Source: Doryteuthis pealeii (lineage: Eukaryota > Mollusca > Cephalopoda > Myopsida > Loliginidae). From it: DNA of 64,000 nucleotides. The translations under genes were made by a program, and so were the position numbers. The DNA lies in contig CM042157.1 of NCBI GenBank assembly GCA_023376005.1, positions 68,281,107 to 68,345,106 on the forward strand. Reading direction: 5' to 3'. The notes beneath the pieces are model-generated. The model had not been told where the DNA came from. It made no database searches and saw nothing but the letters and a program-made list of their open reading frames with translations. Each line of letters starts with the position of its first letter. Position 1 is the first letter of the stretch. Shown in pieces: positions 11,994 to 22,324 of the stretch.

Positions 11994-12116
11994 AATTTTT
12001 TAATTAACTTTTCTCATACACATGCGAAAGAAGGTCAATGAGTGCAAGTATATTTCAGATCTAGAATTTTTGACCTGACCTCTAGCAATTTTAAAGTGCA
12101 AAAAAAAAAAAAAACG

Positions 12117-12351
12117 GACCATATGACCTTTAGACACCCCTTTTGCGATCTCGTTTCATAAGGATTTTTTTCATTTACACCGCCAAAATCTGGTTGTTTG
12201 TTAGGGGTTAGGGTTAGGGGTTAGTTTTATAATTAAAAAAAAAACTCTAAAAATCATCTGTTAACAAACAACCGGATTTTGGCGGTGTAAATGAAAAAAA
12301 AATATCCTTATGAAACGAGAACGCTAAAGGGGTGCCTAAAGATCATATGGT
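12117..12351. mobile_element. Palindromic MITE with TTAGGG-like loop
   Basis: The left arm starts CCATATGACCTTTAGACACC and its inverse ends the element (AAAGATCATATGG). Inner arms share CATTTACACCGCCAAAATC. Arms total about 90 bp. The loop contains TTAGGGGTTAGGGTTAGGGG, close to the telomere repeat. The arms do not match the hAT-like MITE family at 29.8 kb, so this is a separate family with a similar loop. Confidence 0.8.
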
Positions 12352-12414
12352 AAAAAAAAAACTATAGTAAACAAGAAAACAACTAAACGAAAAACATAGG
12401 ACATTAGTGGTTTA

Positions 12415-12640
12415 TTGTTGGTATCAGCCAAACAATGAGGGAGTCTATCCCCTTTCATTAGCAGAGATATTTTTTTTTGCTTTGGTGGAGCTCAACACCT
12501 ACTATCAATTCCCAAATGATTTACCACACAGATCAAGATTACTCAAGCTATGCTACTCATGCGCTGAGTTGACGGGGACTGGTATTGAACTCAGAACCTT
12601 GCGATACCTAAGTGAATGCTCTAACCCACTGAGCTAAATA
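12415..12640 (-). mobile_element. SINE family 1, decayed copy
   Basis: The minus strand reads TAGCTCAGTGGGTTAGAGC (box-A-like), AGGTTCTGAGTTCAATACC (box-B-like), then the body ending AAAGGGGATAGACTCCCTC. The central body is altered relative to 14,393 but the order is kept. Confidence 0.8.
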
Positions 12641-12689
12641 TTCTTGTATAATAATTACTTTTTTTTGGACAGTGTATAAAAGAAAGTTA

Positions 12690-13160
12690 TTATATATATT
12701 GTATATTGAGACATCTTATTATAATGGAGATTCAGTGTCTGTCTATCTGTAACCGAAACTACGTCACTGTCACAATACCCTCAGGAATTGCCTAAGTTTA
12801 ACAATGAGTATTTAATTCATAGTCAAAATAATTAATACTTAGAATAAATTTTATTTATTAACAATATCTCTATGAAAATCTGAGTTAGATTTGCCTCAAA
12901 ACAGCTCATCTTATTAGTACATTTAAAATCCTGCAATGTGTCTTATATATTACTAAGAAATAAAGGTTTGCATAATATATGGTGTGGTCAATTTTCATAC
13001 CGGTTTTAACAAAACCTGGTTGGATAAATAAGTACTTGGTGTTATTGATCTTTAATATTATTATTTAATTCTCCAACATATTAAAATCAATCCTATGAAT
13101 TATTTCATATAGAAACCAAATTAAGATATAATTGAAATATGTGTAATCTTTTTATATGCA
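12690..13160. repeat. Dispersed repeat D
   Basis: GTCTGTCTATCTGTAACCG, ATTGCCTAAGTTTAACAATG and GGTTTTAACAAAACCTGG recur at 13,800-14,020, 41,330-41,470 and twice at 59.6-60.3 kb. It is AT-rich with no coding sequence. Several hAT-like MITEs are inserted into copies of this repeat. Confidence 0.65.
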
Positions 13161-13189
13161 TTCTTATTTAATTTTGTTGTTCCATTCTA

Positions 13190-13272
13190 GCTGTATATAT
13201 ATATGAAGGGCAGTTATGTGTATGTGTGCATGTTTGGCTGAAACTACAAAAATATAACAATTAACAACAAAG

Positions 13273-13325
<53 letters not shown>

Positions 13326-13620
13326 CTACTATCACCAGATCTTGCTTTTTTATGTATGGGGTTTTAATGGCCAACTCCAAATGAGCAGGATGTAGGTCAA
13401 TTTCTTGTGTATATGGTTACATGTGTATAATATATATATTATATATATATATATATAGAATATATTTTATTTATTATTTTTTATGTATGGGGTTTTAATG
13501 GGCATCCTGTGAGGATCCAACTCGTAATCCAGTAATAATTGATCTGTAAGACAAACTTTTTGACCTTTCCTTACTCTACCCAGGCAACGTCGGGTAGCTG
13601 TTTCTAGTTTAATAAATTTT
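13190..13620 (-). repeat. Dispersed repeat E, inverted copy
   Basis: Contains GGGCAGTTATGTG, TAACAATTAACAACAAAGTA, CACCAGATCTTGCTTTTT and GGGTTTTAATGGGCATCC. On the opposite strand this is the unit repeated three times at 19,080-20,345. A long (TA)n lies inside. Confidence 0.7.
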
Positions 13621-14039
13621 ATTACATTAAAACTGAAATATTTAAACCCAGAGGGTGCATATTCTTGCTAGTAGTAATAAAAAAACAAACTCTTTTCCAG
13701 CGAATAATTTTATCTGTCTTCGAATGGAGTTGCTGAAGGGTGGGTTAAGGTGATAGTGACCCCTTAACAAGCAAAACAATTTTGCAACTCAACTTCAAAT
13801 AAGAAATAAAATTTACATAGTATATGGTTGGGAAAAATTAGCATAATAATTTTAACAAAACTGGGTTTAATAAATAATTATTTGCTGTTACTGATTTCTA
13901 ATACTGTCATGTTATTCTCAAACGTAATAAAAGTAATCCTATGTATAATTTTATGTAGAAATCAATTAAAAGCAATCTTATTTATAATTTTATATGGAAA
14001 TCAATTAAATTAACATTAAGATAACGAGAAATCTGGGAA

Positions 14040-14300
14040 AGACCAGCTAGTGTAATGGTTAGAATCCCCGCCTGTCAGCCTGGCAGTTAGGGTTCAAATC
14101 ACACACAAAGCGGCTTCCAGTCTATAACTCTGCTGATGAGGCATAATAGGCCGAAATGTACATAAAGAGATTGACTTTTTCTTGATTTGTTTACGCCTTA
14201 CATTTGAACAGATATATTCGCCTAATTCATTAATTATCAACTAATTAATTTTCAAATTAGGTATGACTTCAATTAAACACATATTCTCCCAAAAATTAAG
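14040..14300 (+). mobile_element. tRNA-Asp-like SINE head fused to a repeat tail
   Basis: TAGTGTAATGGTTAGAATCC followed by CCGCCTGTCA and GGTTCAAATC resembles the D arm, anticodon stem and T arm of tRNA-Asp, with internal promoter boxes A and B. The rest matches one arm of the palindromic MITE at 40.66 kb (CTTACATTTGAACAGATA, TTAGGTATGACTTCAATTAA). Candidate SINE, or a SINE head joined to that repeat by insertion. Confidence 0.6.
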
Positions 14301-14392
14301 ATAAGTGTAATATTTTATATTCGTTCTTATTAAGTTTCTTTAGTCTTTCTAATTTAATATAACATTCTATTACATTAAATTAAATTAATAGG

Positions 14393-14640
14393 GCCGGGTT
14401 AGCTCAGTCGGTAGAGCGTTCGGCTAGAAACCACAAGGTTCCTAGTTCGATACCGATCCTCGCCAACTCAGCGTATGAGTAGCACAGGGATCTGTGCGGT
14501 AAAGTAAGGAGCTGATGGTAGGTGTGGCACTCCACCCCAGATGCTAAAACAATCTCCTTGGTCTAGCGCTATTGAAAAGGGGATAGACTCCATCGCTGAC
14601 TGGCTGATACTGACTTTAGGCCGCCCCGTCGACTTTTTAC
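14393..14640 (+). mobile_element. SINE family 1, best copy
   Basis: The head GGTTAGCTCAGTCGGTAGAG carries a clear box A and GGTTCCTAGTTCGATACC a clear box B, as in a tRNA. The body includes AGCGTATGAGTAGCACAGGG, GAGCTGATGGTAGGTGTGGC, CCTTGGTCTAGCGCTATTG and AAAAGGGGATAGACTCC. Length is about 245 bp. Pol III-driven, LINE-dependent retrotransposition is what such elements are known for. Sister copies: 7.2, 12.4, 30.1, 54.5 and 59.5 kb. Confidence 0.9.
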
Positions 14641-14964
14641 TTTATTACATTAAAACTTAAATAATTGTGCCTTGTGGGTGGATATTCTTACTAGCTAGTA
14701 GCAAAAGAACCTCGTTTTTCCAATAAATAATTTTATCTGTCTTCGGATGGAGTTGCTGAGGGGTGGGGCAAGCTGATAGTGACCCCTTAACAACCAAAAC
14801 AGATTTAAAGATCACAGTCAGATAAGTGAGATAATTTTGCAGCTCAACTTCAAATGCTTCTCTTTTCAACTTCCTACCAGGAAATACCAGAATAAAGTTT
14901 AAGTATTCGGTATCGTCCATTGGTCGACAAGAAATTCAATACACGTTTGGGTGTTGCCTTTGAA

Positions 14965-15444
14965 AAAACCTTTAAGGATTGGATGTTAAGTGAAAATGTT
15001 TTGACTTATTTAGAACATCACTTATATCAGTACTACTAGTGGAGTGGAGGTGTAATGGTTTGAGTCGGTTGAAATGGCAACCAGTCTAGGAGAAGGAAAA
15101 CTCTGAATTCAAACCTGTTAAAATAAAAAATAAAAAAAAACCTTTATGGATGGATGTTAAGTGAAAATGTTTTGACTTATTTAGAACATCACTATATCAG
15201 TACTACTAGTGGAGTGGAGGTGTAATGGTTTGAGTCGTTGAAATGGCAACCAGTCTAGGAGAAGGAAAACTCTGAATTCAAACCTGAAAAAACTTTATGG
15301 ATTGGATGTTAGTGAAAATGTTTTGACTTATTTAGAACATCACTTATATCAGTACTACTAGTGGAGTGGAGGTGTAATGGTTTGAGTCGGTTGAAATGGC
15401 AACCAGTCTAGGAGAAGGAAAACTCTGAATTCAAACCTGTTAAA
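14965..15444 (+). repeat. Three tandem copies, about 155-bp unit
   Basis: The unit runs GGATGTTAAGTGAAAATG, GAACATCACTTATATCAGTA, TGGAGTGGAGGTGTAATGG and GGAAAACTCTGAATTCAAAC. Copies start near 14,965, 15,138 and 15,287. The unit fuses a piece of SINE family 2 with a non-SINE stretch, so the array arose after that SINE landed. A 3' continuation of SINE family 2 lies at 15,600-15,660. Confidence 0.8.
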
Positions 15445-15599
15445 ATAACATTAAGATAAGTGTAATATTTTTATATTCGTTCTTATTTAGTTTCTTTAGT
15501 CTTTATAATTTAATATTTAATATTAATAATATTTAATAATTAATATTAATTTATAATTTAATGTAACGTTCTATTACATTAAAATTTAAATACTTGTGC

Positions 15600-15653
15600 C
15601 CTCTGCTTAAGAAATTGACCTTGTGTCACATCCTGCTCATGTGGAGGGGTTGG

Positions 15654-15684
<31 letters not shown>

Positions 15685-15905
15685 TAATCTGAATTCAAAT
15701 CTGTTAAATGGTACTGGCCATTTAGATAGTGCTTATATCATTGGAAAAGGTCTGGATGCAATTATTCTCCCCCCAGCTATGGAGACTGAGATCTTTAACC
15801 TTGGCTAGGTAACCAGTCTAGGAGAATTCAAACTAGTTAAACTCTGCTTAAGAAATTGACCTTGTGTCACCTCCTGCTCATGCGGAGGGGTTGGTAAATA
15901 TATAT
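15600..15905 (+). mobile_element. SINE family 2 fragments
   Basis: Two tail segments (each with TGTGTCACATCCTGCTCATG or a close variant, then GGAGGGGTTGGTA) are separated by a (TA)n run and a truncated body. Confidence 0.7.
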
Positions 15906-15999
15906 ATATTATTACGACTATGACTTGGCTTCATGGATGAAGATAAAGAAGGTGGTCCATGTTGACTGCAGGCATGTAGGTAATAAGACCGATGCTGGA

Positions 16000-16612
16000 T
16001 AGGCAGGCAGTGTAATGGTTAGAGTTGTAGGAAATGGACTTGTCGACCCGAGTTCAAATCCTAGATGAGGCTGTTTATATTTCCCATAGAGCTAATAGAC
16101 AAGAAAAAGGTATGCATCCAACTAGTCTTCCTCCAGCTATGGGTAAATAGTAGGGCAGACAGGACTCTAACCTTGGCTAGGCAACCAGTCTAGCACTAAT
16201 ACCCTTGAGAAAGGTATGGATCAACCTACTCTCCCTCCAGCTATGGTTAAATAGTAGGACCAATTGGGCTCTTTAACCTTGGTTAGGCAACCGGTCTAGT
16301 GTTAATAACATTGAGAAAGATATGGATCTAATTACACTCCCTCCAGCTATGGGTAAATAGTAGGGCAGACTGGGCTCTTTAACCTTGGTTAGGCAACCAG
16401 TCTAGTGCTAATAACATTGGGAAAGATATGGATCTAATTACACTCCCTCCAGCTATGGGTAAATAGTAGGGCAGACTGGGTTCTTTAACTGTGGGTAGGT
16501 AACCAGTCTAGGAGAAGGAAAACTCTGAATTCAAACCTGTTAAACTCCACTTGAGAAATTGACCTTGTGTCACATCCTGCTCATCTGGAGTTGGTGGTTA
16601 ATATACATATTA
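16000..16612 (+). mobile_element. SINE family 2 with internally repeated body
   Basis: The head GTGTAATGGTTAGAGTTG and CGAGTTCAAATCCTAG is intact. The body motif CTCCAGCTATGGGTAAATAG occurs in four successive units of about 120 bp, with the normal tail TGTGTCACATCCTGCTCATC at the end. Other copies carry this body unit once. Confidence 0.8.
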
Positions 16613-16838
16613 CTACTTCTATGGCTTGGCTTCATGAACAAAGGTAAAGTGGGTGTCCATGTTGACTACAGGTATATTTTACTGTATACATTCATTTTCA
16701 TATGTCTTATAACTATGATATTATAACTTTACTTATTACTTATATATAATTATATTATAACTTTACTTATTACTTATATATAATATATTATAACTTATGA
16801 TTATTTTCCTTAAATATGGTGAGATGTTGAAAAAACCT

Positions 16839-16925
16839 GGTCTACTGTTTACATTCTATAACGTAGTTTATTTTCAAAACCAGTGCTATAACTATGTTAC
16901 TGAATGTAAACAGTAGACCGGGTGA
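16839..16925. repeat. Imperfect hairpin
   Basis: CCTGGTCTACTGTTTACATT is inverted as AATGTAAACAGTAGACCGGG about 40 bases later. Small fold-back with no other feature. Confidence 0.7.
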
Positions 16926-17394
16926 TGATGTCTAGATGCTGTCTGTAATTCAATCTTTGAAAATCCACTTTTACCCAGATTGAATATTAACTTATTGATT
17001 GATCTTGTATTAAAAAGCTGATGCCATTCCAAGAAAAAAAAGGAATTCAAAATGTCATTCAGATATTTATTCATTCTGACAGGAAATATTCTTCAAACAA
17101 AATGTTGGAGAGAAATTCATTTTCACCCGTTTTTTTTTTTTTCTATGTAGATATCTTTTATTTACTAAAAGAGGAAATAAGTAAAAATAATGACGTCTTT
17201 TGTTGAGAGTTTTATATTAAATGAACTGAAAACATTTGGTCATTATTGATGTAAGTAAAATGGATTCCTTTTTAAAAGGATTAAAATGTCCACTTTTTGC
17301 ACACTACAAAATGCTTTTACTTTTTAATGTTTTCACTTCCATTAAATAAAGTGCTTACTCAAATAAGATGGACCCAACATATATATATATCTAT

Positions 17395-17395
<1 letters not shown>
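16926..17395. other. Unannotated stretch
   Basis: AT-rich with no recognised element. A (TA)n run begins at about 17,400. Confidence 0.4.
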
Positions 17396-17436
<41 letters not shown>

Positions 17437-17438
17437 AT

Positions 17439-17480
17439 CCACAGACACATGTTTCAACTTATCAAGTCTCTTCAGTGTGG
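17439..17480 (-). ncRNA. Hammerhead ribozyme, type-I-like fold
   Basis: On the minus strand the order is CCACA (17,480-17,476), the core CTGAAGA, a stem-loop GACTT-GAT-AAGTT, GAA, a very short stem ACA-TG-TGT, C (the expected cleavage base, 17,444), then TGTGG (17,443-17,439). CCACA pairs with TGTGG as stem I. CTGANGA, GAA and the unpaired C fit the conserved hammerhead core. The closing pair of stem II is G-T. Minimal hammerheads with a tiny stem III are known from Penelope-like elements and SINE-like satellites. Self-cleavage is an inference. Confidence 0.75.
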
Positions 17481-17571
17481 TTAGACATTTTGTGAGCTAC
17501 CTACAGCTGGGATAGAACTCCGATCGATTCAGTATCAATTGTACAGCTTAACCACTCAGCTATCGTCACCA
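17481..17571 (-). mobile_element. tRNA-like head of the hammerhead-bearing SINE-like unit
   Basis: On the minus strand, TAGCTGAGTGGTTAAGC matches box A of a Ser/Leu-type tRNA. GGAGTTCTATCCC about 30 bases later is box-B-like. A linker of about 28 nt leads straight into the ribozyme at 17,480, and a long (TA)n tail follows at 17,400-17,433. The linker (GTAGGTAG...TCTAACCACA) aligns with the copy at 39.26 kb, so head, linker and ribozyme travel together. Confidence 0.65.
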
Positions 17572-17639
17572 AAGAATGTGAAGGGGATTTTAACTGTTTT
17601 AATACACATTTGTATGTATGTAAAGGCAGGCATAGAGAT

Positions 17640-17707
17640 AGTTAATTTTTCCAGATTACAAAGGTGTCAAAACGAACAAAAAATGTCAATACTTTTTTGA
17701 CACACCT

Positions 17708-17765
<58 letters not shown>

Positions 17766-18350
17766 AGGTGTGTCAAAAAAGTATTGACATTTTTTGTACT
17801 TTTTGACACACTTTGTATTCTGAAAGAATTAACATTCCATTCATTGTTCATTCTATCTTGGTAAATACAGCTTCAATCTTGATACTTTTATGACACACCT
17901 TGTATTCTGGAAAAAAATTAACGTTCCATTCATTGTTCATTTCTATCTTGGTAAATACAGTTCAATCTCGATACTTTTTGACACACCTGTATTCTGAAAA
18001 AATTAACTTTCCATTCATTGTTCATTTCTATCTTGGTAAATACAGCTTCAATCTCGATACTTTTTTGACACACCTTGTATTCTGGAAAAAAATTAACTTT
18101 CCATTCATTGTTCATTTCTATCTTGGTAAATACAGCTTCAATCTCGATACTTTTTGACACACCTTGTATTCTGAAAAAATTAACGTTCCATTCATTGTTC
18201 ATTTCTATCTTGGTAAATACAGCTTCAATCTCGATACTTTTTTTACACACCTTGTATTCTGGAAAAAAATTAACGTTCCATTCATTGTTCATTTCTATCT
18301 TGGTAAATACAGCACAATCTCGATAGTTTTTGACACACCTTGTATATATT
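17640..18350. repeat. About 88-bp tandem array with an inverted entry
   Basis: Six units run from about 17,815 to 18,345. Each has TATTCTG, TTCCATTCATTGTTCATTTC, ATCTTGGTAAATACAGC and TTTTGACACACCTTG. At the left, CAATACTTTTTTGACACACC, a (TA)n run and its inverse GTGTGTCAAAAAAGTATTG form a hairpin. The open frames on both strands merely reflect the period. The ACAAGGTGTGTCAAAA ends resemble a mariner-type terminus. Confidence 0.85.
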
Positions 18351-18389
18351 TATAATAATCACTATCAAGTTGATAGGGAGGTTTCGAAC

Positions 18390-18540
18390 TTTATAACAGG
18401 CATAGTAGGCAAACTGAGCTCTTTAATCTTTGTTAGGCAACCATCTAGGAAAAGGAATCCTCTAAATTAAAACCTGTTAAACTCTGCTTAAGAAATTAAC
18501 CTTGTCACATCCTGCTTATATGGAGGGGTTGGTAAATATA
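18390..18540 (+). mobile_element. SINE family 2, decayed 3' part
   Basis: Contains GGCAAACTGAGCTCTTTAAT, AACTCTGCTTAAGAAATTAA and GGAGGGGTTGGTAAATATAT, matching the tail half of the family. Confidence 0.7.
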
Positions 18541-18559
18541 TATCTAGGAGAAGGAAAAC

Positions 18560-18960
18560 TCAGAAAAGACGATAAAATCAACACCTAAAATTTGCATGAA
18601 AATAGGTGCCTTTTAAGGCACTCTGGGGGGGGGGCTCAAAGGCTCATATCTCTGCCAATGCTTGAATTGAGTACTTTCTTTGGTATCATTGTAATCTTTT
18701 TTTGGTATCATTGTAATCTACACATCAAAGTCTATTAGAAAAGATGATAAAATGGAGACCTAAAATTTGCACAAAAAGTCAGAGTCAGAATAGTTTTAAA
18801 GTCACTGTGGTTGGTTTTAAAGGCTCATATTTCCGTCAATTCTTTGAACTGAGTGCTTTCTTTTGGTATCATTGTAATCTACACATCAAAATCTATCAAA
18901 AAAGTCAATAAAATCATCAGCAAAAATTTGCACAAAAATAAGTGTTTTATAAAGTGTTTT
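18560..18960 (+). repeat. Imperfect tandem repeat, about 150-bp unit
   Basis: The words CTAAAATTTGCA, AAAGGCTCATAT and TTGGTATCATTGTAATCTAC recur two to three times. No coding sequence. Confidence 0.65.
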
Positions 18961-19079
18961 AAATTTCCTGCCTCAAGGAAACCCTGCGCAAAACAAAATT
19001 ATATACCATATCTTTCTCATTTTATTTCCATCAATATATTTTAAAAAGCAACTTGAATTAGGAAGATGAAGGATAATAC

Positions 19080-20345
19080 AAGTCAGAAATATTAATGACT
19101 AGAAGTGGCTACCTGACATCCCCTCGGTAGAAAGGGGGCAAAAAGTTAATCTCGCAGATCCATTATTACTGAATCGTGAGTTAGATCCTCACAAGATGCC
19201 CCATTAGAATCCATATGTGAAAAAAAGACCTGTGTTGATTCGGCCTATTGGGGCATCAGAAAAAAAGAAAAAAGAAAAGAAAAATCAGTGTCTCCTATTT
19301 AAAAATGCAAAACAAAATCCATGCTGTTACTATTTAAATTTTATTTTTTAATTATCTTCATGAATATAAATTAAATCTACATTATTTTTTCTCAAAAAGC
19401 AAGATCCTGGATAGTGAATGTGTATATATATTTACTTTGTCGTTAATCGTTTTATTTTCATAATTTCACTTGGACATACGCACAATACATACATGCACAC
19501 AACTGCCCTTTATACATGTACTAGAAGCGGCTAGCCGGCATCACCTGGGTAGAGGGGAATACAGAAATTTTGTCTCACAGGTCCATTATTACTGGATGTC
19601 GGGTCCTCACAGGATGTCCCATTAAAATACCTATGTAAAAAAAGACCTTGCGTTGATCCAGCCTGATGCGGTGTCAGAAAAAAAAAAAAAAGAAATGTAC
19701 AGACACTCAAAATTAATGTCTCCCATTTAAAATGTTAAATGCAAAAAAAAAAAAAAATCCAATGCTGTCACTATTTCAATTTTATTTTTGACTTATCTTC
19801 AGGAATATAAATCAAATCTTCATTATTTTTGCTCAAAAAGCAAGATCTGGTGATAGTGATGTGTATAGATATTTACTTTGTCATTAATTGTTTTATTTTT
19901 ATAATTTCCACTGGACATAGATGCACACTAACTACCTTTTCATATATGTACTAGAAGCGGCTACCTGCGTCACCTGGGTAGAGGGGCATTTTTTTAAAGT
20001 TAGTCCCGCAGATCCATCATTACTGAATCATGAGTTGAATCCTCATGGGATACCCCATTTAAATCCTATGTAAAAAAAAAGACCTTGCATTGATCCAGCT
20101 ACTCTGAAAAGAAATGTTAATGTCTACTATCTCAAATATTAAATGAAAAAAAAAATCCATGCTGTTATCATTTAAATTTTATTTTTGAATCATCTTCATG
20201 AATATAAATCAAATCTCTATTATTCTTGCTCAAAAACCAAGCCCTGGTGATATTTAATGTGTATATATATTTACTTTGTTGTTAATTGTTTTATTTTCGA
20301 AGTTTCCTCCGGACATACATATACACACAACTGCCCTTTATATAT
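19080..20345 (+). repeat. Dispersed repeat E, three tandem copies of about 430 bp
   Basis: Copies start near 19,095, 19,520 and 19,950. Each runs CTAGAAGCGGCTA, TCACCTGGGTAGAGGGG, CAGATCCATTATTACTGAAT, TGAATATAAATCAAATCT, ATTTACTTTGTCGTTAATTG and CACAACTGCCCTTTATA. Copies differ by small indels. An inverted single copy is at 13,190-13,620. Confidence 0.85.
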
Positions 20346-20354
20346 GTATAGATA

Positions 20355-20660
20355 GATAGATAGATAGATAATGTTTTTGTTATTTTTTTTATATTGCAGT
20401 ATTTTTTATGAAATTTTAAACTTTTTTTATCTATAAAAAAGTGTAAAATTCAGGTTGAAAAAAAAAAAGCAAAAAACAAAATAGATAGATAGATAGATAA
20501 TGCTTTTTGTTATTTTTTTTATATTCCAGTATTTTTTAATGTCTTACTTATAAAACCTTAGAAATTTATAACTTTTTTATCTATAAAAAAATGTAAAATT
20601 CAGGTTGAAAAAAAAAAAAAGCAAAAAAAAAAAAACACAAAAAAATAAATAAATAAAACC
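20355..20660 (+). repeat. Two tandem copies, about 140-bp unit, with GATA runs
   Basis: AGATAGATAGATAATG, TTTATATTGCAGTATTTTTT or its variant, and GTGTAAAATTCAGGTTGAAA occur twice. An A-rich low-complexity tail follows to about 20,665. Confidence 0.85.
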
Positions 20661-20953
20661 AAAATATGGAATCAAATTCTTTGAATGTTTTTTGGAATGT
20701 CAGAATGGTTCTGATTTATCTTCAGGACTCTGCAGATCAGAAAACACAACGGACAAGGAACAAGAATTGCATGCAGAATAACGCTGTGGATGAAGACAGA
20801 AAGAGCAGACGAAAGGCACCGCTTACTTGTTATAAAGAAACTGTATGTCTAACCCTAATCCTAATCCTACTAGAGCTGCTGCTGCTGCTAAATTCTCATT
20901 GCTCCTTCATCTGCTAATCTCTAATCCCCAGACTCCCCATTTTCATATTATCT

Positions 20954-20990
<37 letters not shown>
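20661..20990. other. Unannotated stretch with (TTA)n
   Basis: The 83-codon open frame starting at 20,666 has no recognisable domain and ends in a leucine run from a CTG repeat. The (TTA)n at about 20,955-20,989 forms the left flank of the mariner element. Confidence 0.5.
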
Positions 20991-21663
20991 GAGGGTGAGA
21001 CAAAAAGTAATGTGATTTTGTTTAGAACAGGTATAATTACCAACACAGGAACATGTATCATACATCAAAATGAAGCTGGTCCTCTGTGGATCACATCCCT
21101 ACTGCTCCACATAGGGGATTCAAAAAGTAATGCCATTTTGTTTAGGACAGGTATAATTACCAACACAGAAACATGTATCCTACATCAAAATGAAGCTGGT
21201 CCTCTGTGGATCACATCCCTTTCTTCTCCAAATGTTCACCGTTTCTCTCAATAGCAATGTTCCACCTTCGAATTAGAGCATGTATCCCTGCCCCATAAAA
21301 TTCTATTGATTGTTCTTTGAGCCACTTCTCCACTACAGATTTCACTTCCTCATCACTGGAATGTTTTCCTCTCAAACCCTCTTTCATGGAGCTGAAGTCT
21401 GACCGCGCTAAATCTGGCGAGTATGGAGGATGCGGATCTATAGTGAAGAAGTGGCTCAAAGAACAGTCAACAGAATTTTACAGGGCAGGGATACATGCTC
21501 TCATTCAAAGGTGGAACATTGCTATTAGGATAAATGTTGACTATGTCGAGAAATAGGGATGTGATCTATAGCGGACAGCTTCATTTTGATGTATGATACA
21601 TGTTCCTGTGTTGGTAATTATACCTGTCCTAAACTAAATAGCATTACTTTTTGACTAACCCTC
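20991..21663. mobile_element. Mariner-like element, two copies head to head
   Basis: The left end GAGGGTGAGACAAAAAGTAA is inverted at the right end (TTACTTTTTGACTAACCCTC), and both sides abut TA-rich TTA repeats, as expected for TA insertion. A second left-end-like sequence lies at 21,113-21,226. The interior holds opposite fragments of the transposase C-terminus: minus strand 21,459-21,211 and plus strand about 21,441-21,553. Both encode the KWLKEQS..F...GI.AL..RWN.AI motif. The arrangement cannot encode a working enzyme. Confidence 0.85.
21211..21459 (-). pseudogene. Mariner transposase, C-terminal fragment
   Basis: The translated fragment carries HPPYSPDLARSDF, the conserved mariner stretch preceding the last catalytic aspartate, then a run through KWLKEQSIEFYGAGIHALIR to a stop. 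The family protein is about 340 residues, so this is only the last quarter. The catalytic-loop D is present as PDLARSD, but the first two catalytic residues lie in deleted sequence. Confidence 0.85.
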
Positions 21664-21675
21664 GTATTATTATTA

Positions 21676-21706
<31 letters not shown>

Positions 21707-21716
21707 CATTACAATT

Positions 21717-21960
21717 TTTCAAGTTTTCTACACCAGATTTAACTGGTGGTCTTTCACTGGAGGCCTCCAGGACTTTTCTGAATATTCTAGCTGATCTTAA
21801 CAATGCTGTGATCTAGATGATTCTACCTCTGATTCCTAATTTTCAGTTTTTTTTCCAAGTCCATGTGGACCGTTCCAAGCACACCAACTACAATTGGTAT
21901 CACCATTACTTTCACATTCCAGTTATTTTAGCTTTCTGGCAAGATCCAAGTAATTATATT
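21717..21960 (-). pseudogene. LINE reverse-transcriptase C-terminal remnant (copy 1)
   Basis: The minus strand encodes broken pieces of a DLARKLK...VMVIPIVVG...ILRKVLE pattern. The same pattern is clearer at 22,010-22,255 (minus) and 22,470-22,735 (plus). Non-LTR retrotransposon polymerases of invertebrates often end with such a segment. Frameshifts and stops are present. Confidence 0.6.
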
Positions 21961-22000
21961 ATTATTATTATTATGAGAGTTTTTCACGCCAGAATTAGCT

Positions 22001-22262
22001 GATGGTATTCTTCTCAGGTCTCCAGGACTCTTCTGAGTATTCTAGCCAATTGCAGCAATGTAGTTTGGATGGTCTTGATTCTTCCACTGATTTCCAGATC
22101 CTCCAGTTTTTTCTCCAAGCTTTTTGGGACCATTCCAAGTGCACCAACTACAATTGGTATCACTTTGACCCTCATATTCCACACCTTTTTTTTAATTCTC
22201 TGGCAAGGTCCACGTATTTGTCCATCTTTTCATTTTCCTTCATCTTCACTCTGTGATCTGCT
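22001..22262 (-). pseudogene. LINE C-terminal remnant (copy 2)
   Basis: The minus strand reads KMKENEKMDKYVDLARELKK. A one-base shift follows, then VKVIPIVVGALGMVPKSLEK and TTLLQLARILRRVLET before a stop. This is the C-terminal end of a LINE polymerase. Sequence after the stop (GAAGAATACCATCAGC) may be 3' UTR. Confidence 0.7.
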
Positions 22263-22324
22263 GGAACTGTAAAATCCACCAGTTGACAAGTTCTTTTTGT
22301 TTTTGTGAATCTAGAGCTTTTATA

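Noticed and set aside
14393..14470. Functional tRNA gene
   Set aside because: Boxes A and B are good, but the acceptor and anticodon stems do not pair properly and the sequence is the head of a repeated SINE.
17642..18355. Repeating open frames with SLFISILVNTA-like peptides on both strands
   Set aside because: The 88-bp tandem array explains them. No start, splice or domain evidence exists.
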